In this document: one piece after another, positions 39,142-48,622 of the stretch
Numbering within the stretch: position 1 is the first letter of the stretch
Layout of the letters: each line of letters starts with the position of its first letter
Position numbers and translations under genes: made by a program
Notes under the pieces: model-generated
Database searches by the model: none
Seen by the model: the letters and a program-made list of their open reading frames with translations, nothing else
What the model was told of the DNA's origin: nothing
From: Brumicola pallidula DSM 14239 = ACAM 615
Lineage (GTDB): Bacteria; Pseudomonadota; Gammaproteobacteria; Enterobacterales; Alteromonadaceae
Assembly (NCBI RefSeq): GCF_000428905.1
Contig: NZ_AUAV01000008.1
Location: 202,235 to 266,234, forward strand
Direction of reading: 5' to 3'
DNA length: 64,000 nt

Positions 39142-42100
39142 TTGTTTTTTAGTCGTTTTAAATACTTTTTTATATTATTTTTTGTCATTAATATTCCAAC
39201 GTATAGCAATGAATCCCGTTCAGAGTTTATTAACGAATATTCTGTTGAGATGCTAACAGAGAAAGATGGTTTTGTTTCTTCTAAAATATATTCTATTATT
39301 CAGGATAATCAAGGTTTGCTTTGGTTTGGCACTGCTGAAAATGGCATTATGCGCTATGATGGCCGAAAGGTAACCCTCTTTGAATTTGATCGTATGAGTT
39401 CAAACGGTTTGACCCATAATGATGCTGGCAATCTCATGTTAGACCGTAAGGGAAGAATATGGGTTGGTACTTGGGGGGGAGGTGCTAATCTTTATGAACC
39501 CAAAACAGGAAAATTTCAGCACTTTATTAATGATCCTCTGCGCACTGATTCTCTCTCATCTAACCGAATACAATCTTTATTTCATGACCAAGAAGGTTCC
39601 ATTTGGTTAGGTTCATATGACAAGGGTTTAAATCGATACCTCGGTGACAACAGCTTTGCGCATATTGATGAGGAGACATCTGGTTTATCGCATAATAGGA
39701 TCTGGGATATTGAAGACAACGATAATGATAGCCTTTGGATTGCAACTAGCTTTGGCTTAAATCTTTATGATAAAAACAAGCAGACCTTTTCTCATTTTTT
39801 GCCTGCTCCAGACAATCCCACACCGACAGACGCAAACCAAATTAGAAGTATTTTAAAGACTTCAAAAAATAAGCTTTATGTGGGCACACAACAAGGTCCA
39901 TTCATATTTGATAAACAAACAAGCCTTTTTACGCAATTAAAAACTTTTGATGATCAATATCTAGGTCAAGTGAACTCTATGATTGAGGATCAGGAAGGCC
40001 ACATTTGGTTTGTCTCCAGCAAAGGCTTGTTTCGACAATCGAACTCAGGTTCTCAAATTGAACAGTTTGACCTTGAGCATAATCATGGCCTGAGGATAGT
40101 TTTCGAAGATAACTCGAGAACAATTTGGGTTACTAGCGAAACTCACGGTATATATAAAATAGTGCCGCACCGAAAATTCAAGTCGATTAATAGTCCTGCA
40201 TTGACAGTGCCAAATGGTATTGCAGTTGATGCCAATGGTGATTTATTAATTGTATCTTCATCATCTCAATTATATAAGTGGCATGTAACATCACAGAAAC
40301 TAGAAATATTATCTACCCCAATTTTTAGTGATGAAAACGGGTTTGGAGAAAATCAGTTATTAGAAAAGCCAGTTATATTTGCAGATGGTCAGAATATTTT
40401 ATGGGTTGCGCAAGATGATGGCCTAGCTAAATTTAATTTAAAAACTAAGCAGGTTGAGTTAGTAGAATACCCTAAATCTGATCCAAACTATATGGAGTTT
40501 AGAGAGGTACGAGCGCTTAACACCGATCAATATGGAAACCTTTGGATCGGTACTTATAAAAATGGCGTGTATCGCTACGATCCGTTGACTAAAACCTTTA
40601 CTCACTTAGACGATTCTTTCGGCTTATCTCATCCAGAAGTGTTAAAAATATTTAAAGACAGCGAACAAAATATTTGGGTTGGTACTGGATATGGTTTAAA
40701 CCTTTGGGAGGAAGAAAACCAACGATTTATTTTTTTTACAAGTGATAATAATCAAATAGATAGTTTATTGGGCAACATCGTTCAGGATATTCATCAAGCA
40801 AGGAATGGAGAAATTTGGATTGCCACTCAAAAGGGACTTAACTTATATCTCCCTAAAACAAAAACGTTTAAACCTTTTGGCAGAAGAAATGGATTACCTA
40901 CTTCTTTAATCCGCGGGATTGCAGATGACAAGAATGGTAATTTATGGCTGACGACAAATAAGGGAATTTCAAAGCTAAACCCATTGTCGGGAGAAGTGAC
41001 TAATTTTGACAGTTATAATGGCCTATTAGGTTTAAACTATTATGCCAATAGCTTGATAACAGGTGGCAATGAAACACTTTTCACTAGTAGTCCAAGAGGC
41101 ATTGAATTCTTTAATACGTCAAATGTTGAAACAAATAATAGCGAGTTCAATGTTGTTTTAACGGGGTTTAATAAAATGGGGCAGTCAGTAAAACTTGAGC
41201 GGCCTTATTCTTATGTCACTGACATTCAATTGTCTTATATTGACTACTTTTTTTCTTTTGAATTCTCGGTATTAGATTTTATTGCTCCTCGCAAGAACCA
41301 ATATGCTTATAAGCTAGAAGGCTATGATGATAATTGGATTAATATTGGTAATCAAAATGTTGTTTCTTTTACTAATTTAGATGGTGGCTCATATAAATTT
41401 ATGGTTAAAGCGACCAACAGTAGTGGTAAATGGGGAGAAAAATTACTGTCAATTAACTTGACTGTATTACCAAGTCCCTGGAAAACATGGTGGGCATATA
41501 GCTTGTATGTGTCAGTTGGTATAGCGATTATATTTACTTTTATTTATTTTAGAACACGTTTGCAACAGACAGAAATATCAAGGCAGAAGCAATTTGTTTT
41601 AGCGCTTGAAGAGCAAGTTGCACAGAAAACAATCTCATTAAACACCCAAGCTAGTGATTTAATGGCAGCAAATAAACAATTGGAGGCGCTAACCTACAAG
41701 GATGGGTTAACAGGGCTATATAACCGCCGTTATTTTGATAAAAAACTGATGATAGAAATAAACAGACACGACCGTCAGAAGCAGCCATTATCTCTTATTC
41801 TTGGTGACATTGACCATTTTAAACTATTTAATGATTTTTATGGGCATCAGCAAGGTGATAGTTGCCTAAAACAAGTGGCTCAATGTATTTCTAACAGTGC
41901 GGCGCGAATGACAGATGCAAATTGTCGCTACGGTGGCGAGGAGTTTGCTATTATCCTACCAAATACATCGATCGAACAATCAACTACTATTGCTGAACGT
42001 TTATGCTTGGCAATAGAAAATATGCAAATCCCTCATGAAGAATCTGAAACTAGTTCATTTGTCACTTTTACTCTTGGGGTTGTGACTATTCCAGCAGGAG

Positions 42101-42195
42101 AAAAAACATCTGTTGATTCAATTATTTTGAGTGCCGATGAGGCCTTATATATTGGTAAGTCAAATGGGCGGAATCGGGTAATACGAGCTGATTAG
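39142..42195 (+). CDS. Membrane diguanylate cyclase with two-component-type propeller sensor
   Basis: 1017 residues from a TTG (AAGAGAG upstream). A signal peptide is followed by about 14 propeller repeats of the type IWVGTWGGGANLY / LWFGTAENGIMRYDG (roughly residues 30-660), a Y_Y_Y domain (YKLEGYDDNWINIGNQ), one membrane helix near 775-800, a coiled coil and a GGDEF domain. The active site is GGEEF (931-935). RMTD just before it fits the product-inhibition site. It should make cyclic di-GMP in response to a periplasmic ligand, possibly a polysaccharide breakdown product as in similar Bacteroidetes hybrid sensors. The ligand is unknown. Confidence 0.92.
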   Translation: MFFSRFKYFFILFFVINIPTYSNESRSEFINEYSVEMLTEKDGFVSSKIYSIIQDNQGLLWFGTAENGIMRYDGRKVTLFEFDRMSSNGLTHNDAGNLMLDRKGRIWVGTWGGGANLYEPKTGKFQHFINDPLRTDSLSSNRIQSLFHDQEGSIWLGSYDKGLNRYLGDNSFAHIDEETSGLSHNRIWDIEDNDNDSLWIATSFGLNLYDKNKQTFSHFLPAPDNPTPTDANQIRSILKTSKNKLYVGTQQGPFIFDKQTSLFTQLKTFDDQYLGQVNSMIEDQEGHIWFVSSKGLFRQSNSGSQIEQFDLEHNHGLRIVFEDNSRTIWVTSETHGIYKIVPHRKFKSINSPALTVPNGIAVDANGDLLIVSSSSQLYKWHVTSQKLEILSTPIFSDENGFGENQLLEKPVIFADGQNILWVAQDDGLAKFNLKTKQVELVEYPKSDPNYMEFREVRALNTDQYGNLWIGTYKNGVYRYDPLTKTFTHLDDSFGLSHPEVLKIFKDSEQNIWVGTGYGLNLWEEENQRFIFFTSDNNQIDSLLGNIVQDIHQARNGEIWIATQKGLNLYLPKTKTFKPFGRRNGLPTSLIRGIADDKNGNLWLTTNKGISKLNPLSGEVTNFDSYNGLLGLNYYANSLITGGNETLFTSSPRGIEFFNTSNVETNNSEFNVVLTGFNKMGQSVKLERPYSYVTDIQLSYIDYFFSFEFSVLDFIAPRKNQYAYKLEGYDDNWINIGNQNVVSFTNLDGGSYKFMVKATNSSGKWGEKLLSINLTVLPSPWKTWWAYSLYVSVGIAIIFTFIYFRTRLQQTEISRQKQFVLALEEQVAQKTISLNTQASDLMAANKQLEALTYKDGLTGLYNRRYFDKKLMIEINRHDRQKQPLSLILGDIDHFKLFNDFYGHQQGDSCLKQVAQCISNSAARMTDANCRYGGEEFAIILPNTSIEQSTTIAERLCLAIENMQIPHEESETSSFVTFTLGVVTIPAGEKTSVDSIILSADEALYIGKSNGRNRVIRAD

Positions 42196-42202
42196 CACCT
42201 GA

Positions 42203-42283
42203 CTACTCAAACTTAACCTTATCAACAAGCTTAATCATTTCGTTAATGTTATTCAAGGCAGGGTAATCAGCAACGGACTGTTG
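42203..42283 (-). pseudogene. Possible 3' remnant of a lost gene
   Basis: 26 codons ending in TAG read QQSVADYPALNNINEMIKLV and on to DKVKFE, which looks like a natural protein C-terminus but has a stop directly upstream. No family was recognised. It is the only content I see in the gap 42196-42383. Confidence 0.2.
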
Positions 42284-42383
42284 CTAATGATGCAGTCGCA
42301 GTAATTACACAAAGTGATGAGCCATAATTCAGCCGATTACGTATAATTTTGATACAAAAATTTTGCATAAAAACAGCTCATTC

Positions 42384-42560
42384 ATGAAAAAATCGACAAA
42401 TTTAATTGCCTCATTTGCACTGTTCACCGTGATAACCTTGGTCATTTATATTGCATTCAAGCTTGTTGCTGCTGGTTATTATATTACAGCACTGATACCT
42501 ATTACCTTGTTGTTAGTTGGTTTAATTATTGGTATTTGGTACATTGTTAAACAAGAGTAA
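42384..42560 (+). CDS. Small membrane protein, unrecognised
   Basis: 58 residues from the ATG at 42384 (a TTG at 42363 is also in frame). Two hydrophobic helices (LIASFALFTVITLVIYIAF and ALIPITLLLVGLIIGIWYI) with a short basic start. Probable inner-membrane protein; no obvious ribosome site. Confidence 0.45.
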   Translation: MKKSTNLIASFALFTVITLVIYIAFKLVAAGYYITALIPITLLLVGLIIGIWYIVKQE

Positions 42561-42913
42561 TCTGTGTCGTTTTTATTAGTCGTTATTACAACACTAGAAG
42601 CGGCGATCTCTTTAGCAAGCACAAAATTATAGCGTCTCTCTTGGATAGTCCTCTTGGGCTTGCAATAAAAATCAGGGTTCATTGACTATAGTGGTAATGC
42701 AATCGCAGATATAGCGCCCCCAAATAGTGAATACGCTGTTCAGCCCCAGATACAGATCTTTCAAATCAGTTTAGTTGCGATAAACTTTAATAAAACAAGT
42801 GCATATTGAATAGTTCAAGCTTATGATTTAATTTACATATACTATAAAGAAATCTGATTAAAAAGTCCTCACTATAATAGTAGGAAAATTTCACCTTAAA
42901 TAAGGATAGTGCT
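42561..42913. other. 353-bp intergenic gap with no recognised gene
   Basis: AT-rich, no long frame with a ribosome site and no strong hairpin seen. The right end should carry the promoter of the small SnoaL gene at 42914 (AAGGATAG before its ATG). Confidence 0.4.
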
Positions 42914-43333
42914 ATGAGTCCCTTTGAAGTCGCAACAGAGTTTTTTCATTCCTGTGAAAGTTTAAAAGGCTGGGCTGGTTGCCAACAATTTGTGGCCAGT
43001 GGTGCTGAATTTTCTGCTCAATGTGAACCTTTGACAGAGGTGACTACCGTCGAAGGCTATTGTGAGTGGATGGCAGGTTTAGGTGGAGGCCCTTTAAAGG
43101 GTTGTTACTATGAACTACATTCTAGTGCCTACGATGAATCAACATCGACAGCGCTCCTTTTTGGAACGTTTCACGGCACCCATGTAGGTGACGGTGGACC
43201 AATACCAGCAACGAATAAAACAACGGCTAGTGATTATGTGTATTCGATAACAATGGACCAGCAAAATAAAGTGTCGCGAATGACAAAAATATGGAATGCG
43301 CCTTGGGCTCTTGGCGAGCTGGGTTGGGTTTAA
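42914..43333 (+). CDS. Single-domain SnoaL/NTF2-like protein
   Basis: 139 residues with AAGGAT upstream, one SnoaL-like fold: FHSCESLKGWAGCQQFV, then FGTFHGTHVGDGGPIPAT and YVYSITMDQQNKVSRMTKIWN. It is cytosolic and stands alone on the plus strand, unlike the two-domain relatives downstream. Function unknown. Confidence 0.75.
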   Translation: MSPFEVATEFFHSCESLKGWAGCQQFVASGAEFSAQCEPLTEVTTVEGYCEWMAGLGGGPLKGCYYELHSSAYDESTSTALLFGTFHGTHVGDGGPIPATNKTTASDYVYSITMDQQNKVSRMTKIWNAPWALGELGWV

Positions 43334-43389
43334 TGCTGACTGTCCATTAACTATATTACTTCGCCACTATCATGAATTATCATGTTGAG

Positions 43390-43419
43390 AATAGTGATGG
43401 CGAGCAGGCCATCACTATT
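43390..43419. terminator. Hairpin between convergent genes
   Basis: A perfect 12-bp stem (AATAGTGATGGC / GCCATCACTATT) with a 6-base loop GAGCAG lies between convergent genes. There is no long T-run on either side, so it may act as a weak or factor-assisted terminator. Confidence 0.55.
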
Positions 43420-43451
43420 TATGCCAAAAGCAGATGACGCCAACAAACGCT

Positions 43452-44576
43452 TTAGACCAATTTTGCTCCCTCAGCCAAAGCCGATAATTTTGCGTAAGCA
43501 ATATCGGGCGTAACTGCACCAAATCCAGCAAAGGTACCAAAACCGCAATCGGAACCGGCAATGACTCTTTCTCGTCCAACTATATCCACGAATTTTTGAA
43601 TACGTTGAGCGACTAATCGCGGATGCTCAACAAAATTGCTGGTACTGTCTATTACTCCAGGGATCAAAATTTTGGAATCGGGGATATCTTGTTTTCTTTG
43701 TGCGAAAACTTCCCATTCATGGCCATGGCGTGGGTTTGCTGTTTCGAATAGGAGTTGTGCTGCGTCAACAGACATTAGTGTATCGAACATTTTTTGCATA
43801 GAAATATCACACACATGTGGGCCCTCATAGTTCCCCCAACAGATGTGAATTCGCACGCGTTCTTTGGGTAAATCTGCAATCGCATAATTAAGTGCCTCAA
43901 CGTGAGTATTTGCAATTTTAATAAACGCTTCATCACTTAGGTCTTGAAACAGCATATGTCGTGATAGTGCTAGATCTGGGCAGTCTAATTGCAGGTCGAA
44001 ACCAGCATCTATAATTGCCCGATACTCGGCTTTCATAACTTCAGACAGTGCTTCAATATATTTTTCCCTAGAGGAATAATATTGATTTGGAAGAAAGAGT
44101 GCTATAACGCCCGGAGATGCCGCATTCATAAATGCTTTTTTTGCTCGCTGTTTGTTAACCGCTAAGCGCAAATTATCTAAATCATGTTGCAGGTCAGCGG
44201 TTTCTTTGCTTTTTATTTCTCCAGTACAAAATGGCCGAGCATATGTCGGTGTGCCACCAGAACGAGACAATTTTTCAAGAAAATCCGGGAATAACTTTAA
44301 ATCTGCTGGTGCGTTTCGAGGACTATCACCGGAGAAGCCTGTATATCGATCTTTCACATAGGTCGCATATGAGATCTTTGACGTTTCACCATCAGATACA
44401 ATATCAATACCGGATTGCAGTTGTTTTTGAACGACAGTCGATACGGCATACGTCATCTCACTTTCAAATTTTTCTAGGTCATATGTTTGCTCATTCTCTC
44501 TCGCAAAAATAAAATCGACGGTTGATTGCGAGCGTGGCAATGAACCAACATGGGTAGTTAAAATGGGTTTATGCAT
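43452..44576 (-). CDS. Cobalamin-independent methionine synthase II-family protein
   Basis: 374 residues, a single barrel of the MetE C-terminal type: THVGSLPRSQ at the start, SDGETSK, LDCPDLALSRH, RIHICWGNYEGPH with likely zinc ligands His and Cys, and AGSDCGFGTF with the last Cys. Stand-alone members usually act as methyltransferases or demethylases on compounds other than homocysteine. The substrate is unknown; its place beside SnoaL and HAD genes suggests a catabolic role. Confidence 0.85.
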   Translation of the reverse strand: MHKPILTTHVGSLPRSQSTVDFIFARENEQTYDLEKFESEMTYAVSTVVQKQLQSGIDIVSDGETSKISYATYVKDRYTGFSGDSPRNAPADLKLFPDFLEKLSRSGGTPTYARPFCTGEIKSKETADLQHDLDNLRLAVNKQRAKKAFMNAASPGVIALFLPNQYYSSREKYIEALSEVMKAEYRAIIDAGFDLQLDCPDLALSRHMLFQDLSDEAFIKIANTHVEALNYAIADLPKERVRIHICWGNYEGPHVCDISMQKMFDTLMSVDAAQLLFETANPRHGHEWEVFAQRKQDIPDSKILIPGVIDSTSNFVEHPRLVAQRIQKFVDIVGRERVIAGSDCGFGTFAGFGAVTPDIAYAKLSALAEGAKLV

Positions 44577-44798
44577 AGTACTTTTCGTTTCAACTTATAT
44601 ATGCTGGGTAATATAGTCTAGTTTAGGAGGAGAAAAAAGGCAGGATCTCAAAAGTATAAATTTTGCTATTAAAAAAATCTAATTAAAGTGACATAAGACC
44701 CTAATGTCGATAATACTAACCATGTATTTTATTTTTTGACCTCATTAGTTATTTAATACGTAAATTATCTTAGCTTTATTTTAAATTAGGTTTAATAG

Positions 44799-45491
44799 AT
44801 GAGAGCCATTATTTTCGGCGGAATAGGCACAATAGCAAACACTTCATATCTTCAAAGGAAGGCATTTAATACCGCGTTTGAGCAATTGTCTATTGCATGG
44901 CACTGGGGTGAAGAGGAATATCGTCGCTTAATTGTTGAGACCGGGGGTGAATCTCGCATCGGTCAATATAATGAAAAGTATGGCGGCTTACCTAAAGGCA
45001 TTTTGCCGCAACAAGTCCATGAATTAAAATCAAACTTATTCCACAACTTTATGAATAATTCAAAATTGCCGCTGCGTCAAGGTGTAAAGTGGGTGATTGA
45101 TCATGCTAAGTTTAACAATATAAAATTAGCTTTTGCGACTACGACTAGTCGAAAGAATATTGATATTTTATTAAGTTCAACCGGGCTAGACCCATCTATA
45201 TTCGATATTATAAGTAACCGAGCATTAGTTGACGCACCTAAACCGGAGCCTGAGGTCTACCAATACTGTCTGAACAAATTGAATGTCGGAGCCAACAATA
45301 GTGTGGCAATAGAGGACGCTAGTTCTGGTGTTGAAGCAGCAGTAAGCGCGGGTATAAAATGTGTTGCGTTTCCGAACGAGTTCACCGCTAATCATAACTA
45401 CTTAGACGCGATAGAAAAGACCGGTGATTTAAGAGAGTCAGCTTACCTAAGTGCGTTCTTTACATCTCAGGAAGGACTCATCAAAAATTAG
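44799..45491 (+). CDS. HAD-superfamily (CbbY-like) protein with altered motif I
   Basis: 230 residues. It has the overall subclass IA layout: motif II ATTTS, motif III Lys in VDAPKPEPEVY, motif IV IEDASSGVEAA. Motif I reads FGGIGTIANT where phosphatases have FDxDGTLxDT, so the nucleophile Asp and the second Asp are both absent. I recall relatives in marine bacteria with FGSIGT at this place, which would mean a family trait rather than decay. It may not be a phosphatase. Confidence 0.8.
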   Translation: MRAIIFGGIGTIANTSYLQRKAFNTAFEQLSIAWHWGEEEYRRLIVETGGESRIGQYNEKYGGLPKGILPQQVHELKSNLFHNFMNNSKLPLRQGVKWVIDHAKFNNIKLAFATTTSRKNIDILLSSTGLDPSIFDIISNRALVDAPKPEPEVYQYCLNKLNVGANNSVAIEDASSGVEAAVSAGIKCVAFPNEFTANHNYLDAIEKTGDLRESAYLSAFFTSQEGLIKN

Positions 45492-45537
45492 TACTTATAG
45501 TGTCTGTTTTTTTATAGTTTGTTGGTCAGTTGGCAAA

Positions 45538-45566
45538 TGAAGAGATTAATTACACTTTTCTCTTCA
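45538..45566. terminator. Hairpin between the HAD gene and the SnoaL operon
   Basis: TGAAGAGA and TCTCTTCA flank a 13-base loop, between convergent genes; a T-run lies upstream at 45507-45513 on the plus strand. Moderate terminator candidate. Confidence 0.4.
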
Positions 45567-45593
45567 ATTACCAACGCTCGCCTTGCTCAGCTT

Positions 45594-46451
45594 TTAAGCG
45601 GTGGGTTGCTTAAATACATGACTAGTTGAGAAGTTTTTATTAAATGCCAGTATGTCACAGACAGTCGTGTCGACTGTGATCTTACTGTTTTCAATTTTTA
45701 ATAAGGTAATAAAAGGCAGTCTAATTTTATTTTCACCTTCATCACCATCTAAAAACCACTTTATTGCAACATCCTGACCCTCGATTGCAATATCCTCTAT
45801 CTGTGTAAACATTCGAGTCAGTGTATTTATTTTTGATAATACGAATTCAAACAATCGCTCTCTTTTTTGTGGGTGTTTGTCGCCAGGCAAATTAATAACT
45901 GCGTCATCGTTATAAAGTGTGTTTATATTGGCTAATTGCTTTTGACTCCAAATAGCCCACCACTGATCAAGGATTTCTACATTTTGTGCTTGCTTACTAA
46001 TTAAGTTAGATGGCCATGCAATATTATTTTGTAGATTATCTTGCTGATCGTAATCAGATATAACTAACGGGTCTGTAGAAGGTAAGTTATCACTTACTTT
46101 TTCTGGGCTATCTTGATTTAAAGCCGCTAACTGAACAGTATCGACTATTGCTAGAACTGATTTAACCATTAGTTGGTTGGTTTCCAACCAAAAAACGTAA
46201 TTAATAGTTCCATTTTTATTTGTTGGCTCAAACGTCAAGTACACAACATAGTGGTTGTTCTGCTTGATAGTTTGATGTGCTAGTACGGTACATTTACCGG
46301 TCAAAGCAAACCAATTACCGAGGATCATGTTTAGCTTTTCTGAGCCGTAAAATTTTGCGTTATGTTGTCCCCAATAAGCACTATGCAGCATCTTAGAGTT
46401 TAGGTCAGCTAAATCACCTTTAGTAAATGCGTTAATAATTGAATCTAGCAT
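45594..46451 (-). CDS. Two-domain SnoaL-like protein (type C)
   Basis: 285 residues, two NTF2-like halves (about 1-120 and 150-285) joined by a polar linker. The first half has MLDSIINAFTKGDLADL, YWGQHNAKFYG; the second WWAIWSQKQLANINTLYNDDAVINLPGD. It is distinct from types A and B and looks more divergent. Its ATG overlaps the type A stop (TAATG), making it the last gene of the SSS-B-A-C operon. No enzymatic residues can be named. Confidence 0.65.
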   Translation of the reverse strand: MLDSIINAFTKGDLADLNSKMLHSAYWGQHNAKFYGSEKLNMILGNWFALTGKCTVLAHQTIKQNNHYVVYLTFEPTNKNGTINYVFWLETNQLMVKSVLAIVDTVQLAALNQDSPEKVSDNLPSTDPLVISDYDQQDNLQNNIAWPSNLISKQAQNVEILDQWWAIWSQKQLANINTLYNDDAVINLPGDKHPQKRERLFEFVLSKINTLTRMFTQIEDIAIEGQDVAIKWFLDGDEGENKIRLPFITLLKIENSKITVDTTVCDILAFNKNFSTSHVFKQPTA

Positions 46452-47596
46452 TATTGCGCTCCGGTATTATGGTTGGTGCGATTGAAGTCTCTAATAAGAT
46501 TGGCATAAGCGGCCACTTCATCAAATACGGTCCATTCTTCGCTAATTTTTCCGTCAACTAAGCGTAAATGGGACGCACCTAATATGAAAAACTCTTGTCC
46601 TCGATACATGGACAATCTTTTGTCTTTTGAAGAAAAAGACCCGGTTAAAGACCACCGGATCGCAATATCAATAACATCTTTTTCCTGATCGAAGGGAACA
46701 GTGCATACATGATCACAGGTAACCTGTGCTTCTGGACAAGCTGCCAACCACTGAATAATGGTTCCTATAATACCTGGTATGCCGACTGCTTGGCGTCCAC
46801 CAGGCCATTGTAGCTTTGCATTCAAGTGATAAAAGGTATTTGCTTTACCAAAGTTTTTTTGATTAAACAGGGTATCTAGCCATCTGTTACTAAATTCAAC
46901 AGCCGCTTTGTCAATGGGCGCTTTCCATTGATGTTCACTTGGCTCTTGCGCTTTCACTCTGGATATCTCAGCTTGCCGCCAGTTTTCAAATTTTGGATGT
47001 GCCGGAATTTTAGCGAAATGCTCACTCGCATCCAACACATCAATGCCTAATTGTTTGACCAAAAAGCTGTTATCGCGCACTAACCATTCATATACAATTT
47101 TGTTTTCAACACAAATACAATCTGCAATAGTAGTAACACGTCCAGTTTTGTGTGTTGCATCGCCAAATTCTGATGGGCCTTTGTTAGTCATAATACTGGT
47201 AATTCTATGCGAAGAGTAATATCCCTCATTAGGACCAAGATCCCGCCAAATTACGTTTTCACCAATTAGCGATCGATCGGGAAAAGCGCTGATGGTTTGC
47301 AATGTTCCAGTGACTACGCTTGATACGGCGTCTGCATAAGCACCTAGGGTATGCACTGGGCAGTACTCTGCGTAATAGTCGTTACACAAGCCCACATTTT
47401 TTTGTTCCCAAATCCGATGAGTAATGCGCACAATGTAGTCAACAATATCGATAAATTCATCGTCAAAACCTCTCAGCAATTGGCTTTTGGGATTGCTTGG
47501 GTTTAATAATTCAGGCAGATTTTTCCAATACAGTTGTGTGACCTCACCTTGTGGCAAATGCATAACGTTATTCGTTGGTACCGTTTTATGATTCAT
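46451..47596 (-). CDS. Two-domain SnoaL-like protein (type A)
   Basis: 381 residues. The first fold has DIVDYIVRITHRIWEQKNV, SAFPDRSLIGENVIWRDLG, YYSSHRI, IADCICVENKIVYEWLVRDN; the second has YHLNAKLQWPGGR, IDIAIRWSLTGSF and FFILGASHLRLVDGKISEEW. Paralogue of the genes at 3836 and 59930. It probably acts on the same kind of substrate as the partner type B protein 64 bases upstream. Confidence 0.8.
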   Translation of the reverse strand: MNHKTVPTNNVMHLPQGEVTQLYWKNLPELLNPSNPKSQLLRGFDDEFIDIVDYIVRITHRIWEQKNVGLCNDYYAEYCPVHTLGAYADAVSSVVTGTLQTISAFPDRSLIGENVIWRDLGPNEGYYSSHRITSIMTNKGPSEFGDATHKTGRVTTIADCICVENKIVYEWLVRDNSFLVKQLGIDVLDASEHFAKIPAHPKFENWRQAEISRVKAQEPSEHQWKAPIDKAAVEFSNRWLDTLFNQKNFGKANTFYHLNAKLQWPGGRQAVGIPGIIGTIIQWLAACPEAQVTCDHVCTVPFDQEKDVIDIAIRWSLTGSFSSKDKRLSMYRGQEFFILGASHLRLVDGKISEEWTVFDEVAAYANLIRDFNRTNHNTGAQ

Positions 47597-47660
47597 GATT
47601 TATTACCGTATTTACAAAATTACTGCTTACTCAAACCAAGTCAAGTTAGCCTATTAGCGA

Positions 47661-48614
47661 TTAAACGCTGGTTTTCATTAAAGCGAAAATATCTAATCCC
47701 ATTTGTTTGCACATATGAATAATGTCAATTCCTACCCAGTTTTCCTTTAACAAATCGCCTTCGCGTCGCCATATATCAATGACTCGTAATTCAAGTGTTT
47801 TGTTTGTTGGAGGCAATCCTAACCAGCCGCCTACCGAGTGAGTTCCATGCATATGCGGCCAACCTCCGGTTGCGACATAGTTGCCTTTTTTTACAACGCA
47901 CGCTTTATGGTCTACTAATCGGTCAGGAAAGCTAAATACAAAGGGTCCTTGATGACGCTCGCGAAAACTTTTAATACCTTTAGTTGTGCCAATACCAGCA
48001 GGGCCATACCACATGAAGTCCGGATGCCAATAGTTTTCTAACTGCATACTCAGCAGTGATTTGCCGTCAAACTTACTAAGTTCCTCTAGCATGTTTAAAA
48101 CCAGTTGCTCCGATCCATCAGCCTGCAACTCATTGACTTCCACAGGCGATAATCCATCCATCGTGGTTGGTGGTAGAATTTGACCGCAGTGACCTAGACT
48201 TTTGCGTAATGGATAAATACCTGCTTGATGCATGACATCTAAAAAATCAAAAATAATAAAATACTCAGATATTTTGTTATTGTTTATTTTGACCAATTCA
48301 GTGAAACGCAAATATAGAAGATTACCGGTGGCAGGGATCCCAAGAAAATCATTAACGAAAATGCCGCTAAAATAACCCGTTGCAGCAATCCACTGATCGC
48401 TTTCGTAATCGCTATCAAACTCGATAAACGCTTTACGCTCTAAGTGCTCGAACGCGCTTTTAAATTGCAGCCAATAGTCGCTTTGAATTGCTTTTACGCC
48501 GACTATTTGATTAATTGGATACGATACATTGAGCACAGCATCTTCAGCTACGATTGCATTGAGCGACTTATCTGTTTGTAAACAGTTGTAAAAATTATCA
48601 ATAATTGAACTCAT
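47661..48614 (-). CDS. Two-domain SnoaL-like protein (type B)
   Basis: 317 residues from the ATG at 48614 (AAGG upstream, 8 bases after the symporter stop); the frame is open further upstream inside the symporter. It has the type B signatures: TGYFSGIFVNDFLGIPATG, DFLDVMHQAGIYPL, YWHPDFMWYGPAGIGTTKG, and TGGWPHMHGT..GGWLGLPP plus IDIWRREGDLLKENWVGIDI. Shares the layout with 50365, 51421 and 58922. Confidence 0.8.
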   Translation of the reverse strand: MSSIIDNFYNCLQTDKSLNAIVAEDAVLNVSYPINQIVGVKAIQSDYWLQFKSAFEHLERKAFIEFDSDYESDQWIAATGYFSGIFVNDFLGIPATGNLLYLRFTELVKINNNKISEYFIIFDFLDVMHQAGIYPLRKSLGHCGQILPPTTMDGLSPVEVNELQADGSEQLVLNMLEELSKFDGKSLLSMQLENYWHPDFMWYGPAGIGTTKGIKSFRERHQGPFVFSFPDRLVDHKACVVKKGNYVATGGWPHMHGTHSVGGWLGLPPTNKTLELRVIDIWRREGDLLKENWVGIDIIHMCKQMGLDIFALMKTSV

Positions 48615-48622
48615 GTTATACC

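Noticed and set aside
42479..42682. 67-codon minus-strand frame in the gap after the small membrane protein
   Set aside because: Overlaps the membrane protein gene antisense, no ribosome site and no recognisable motif.
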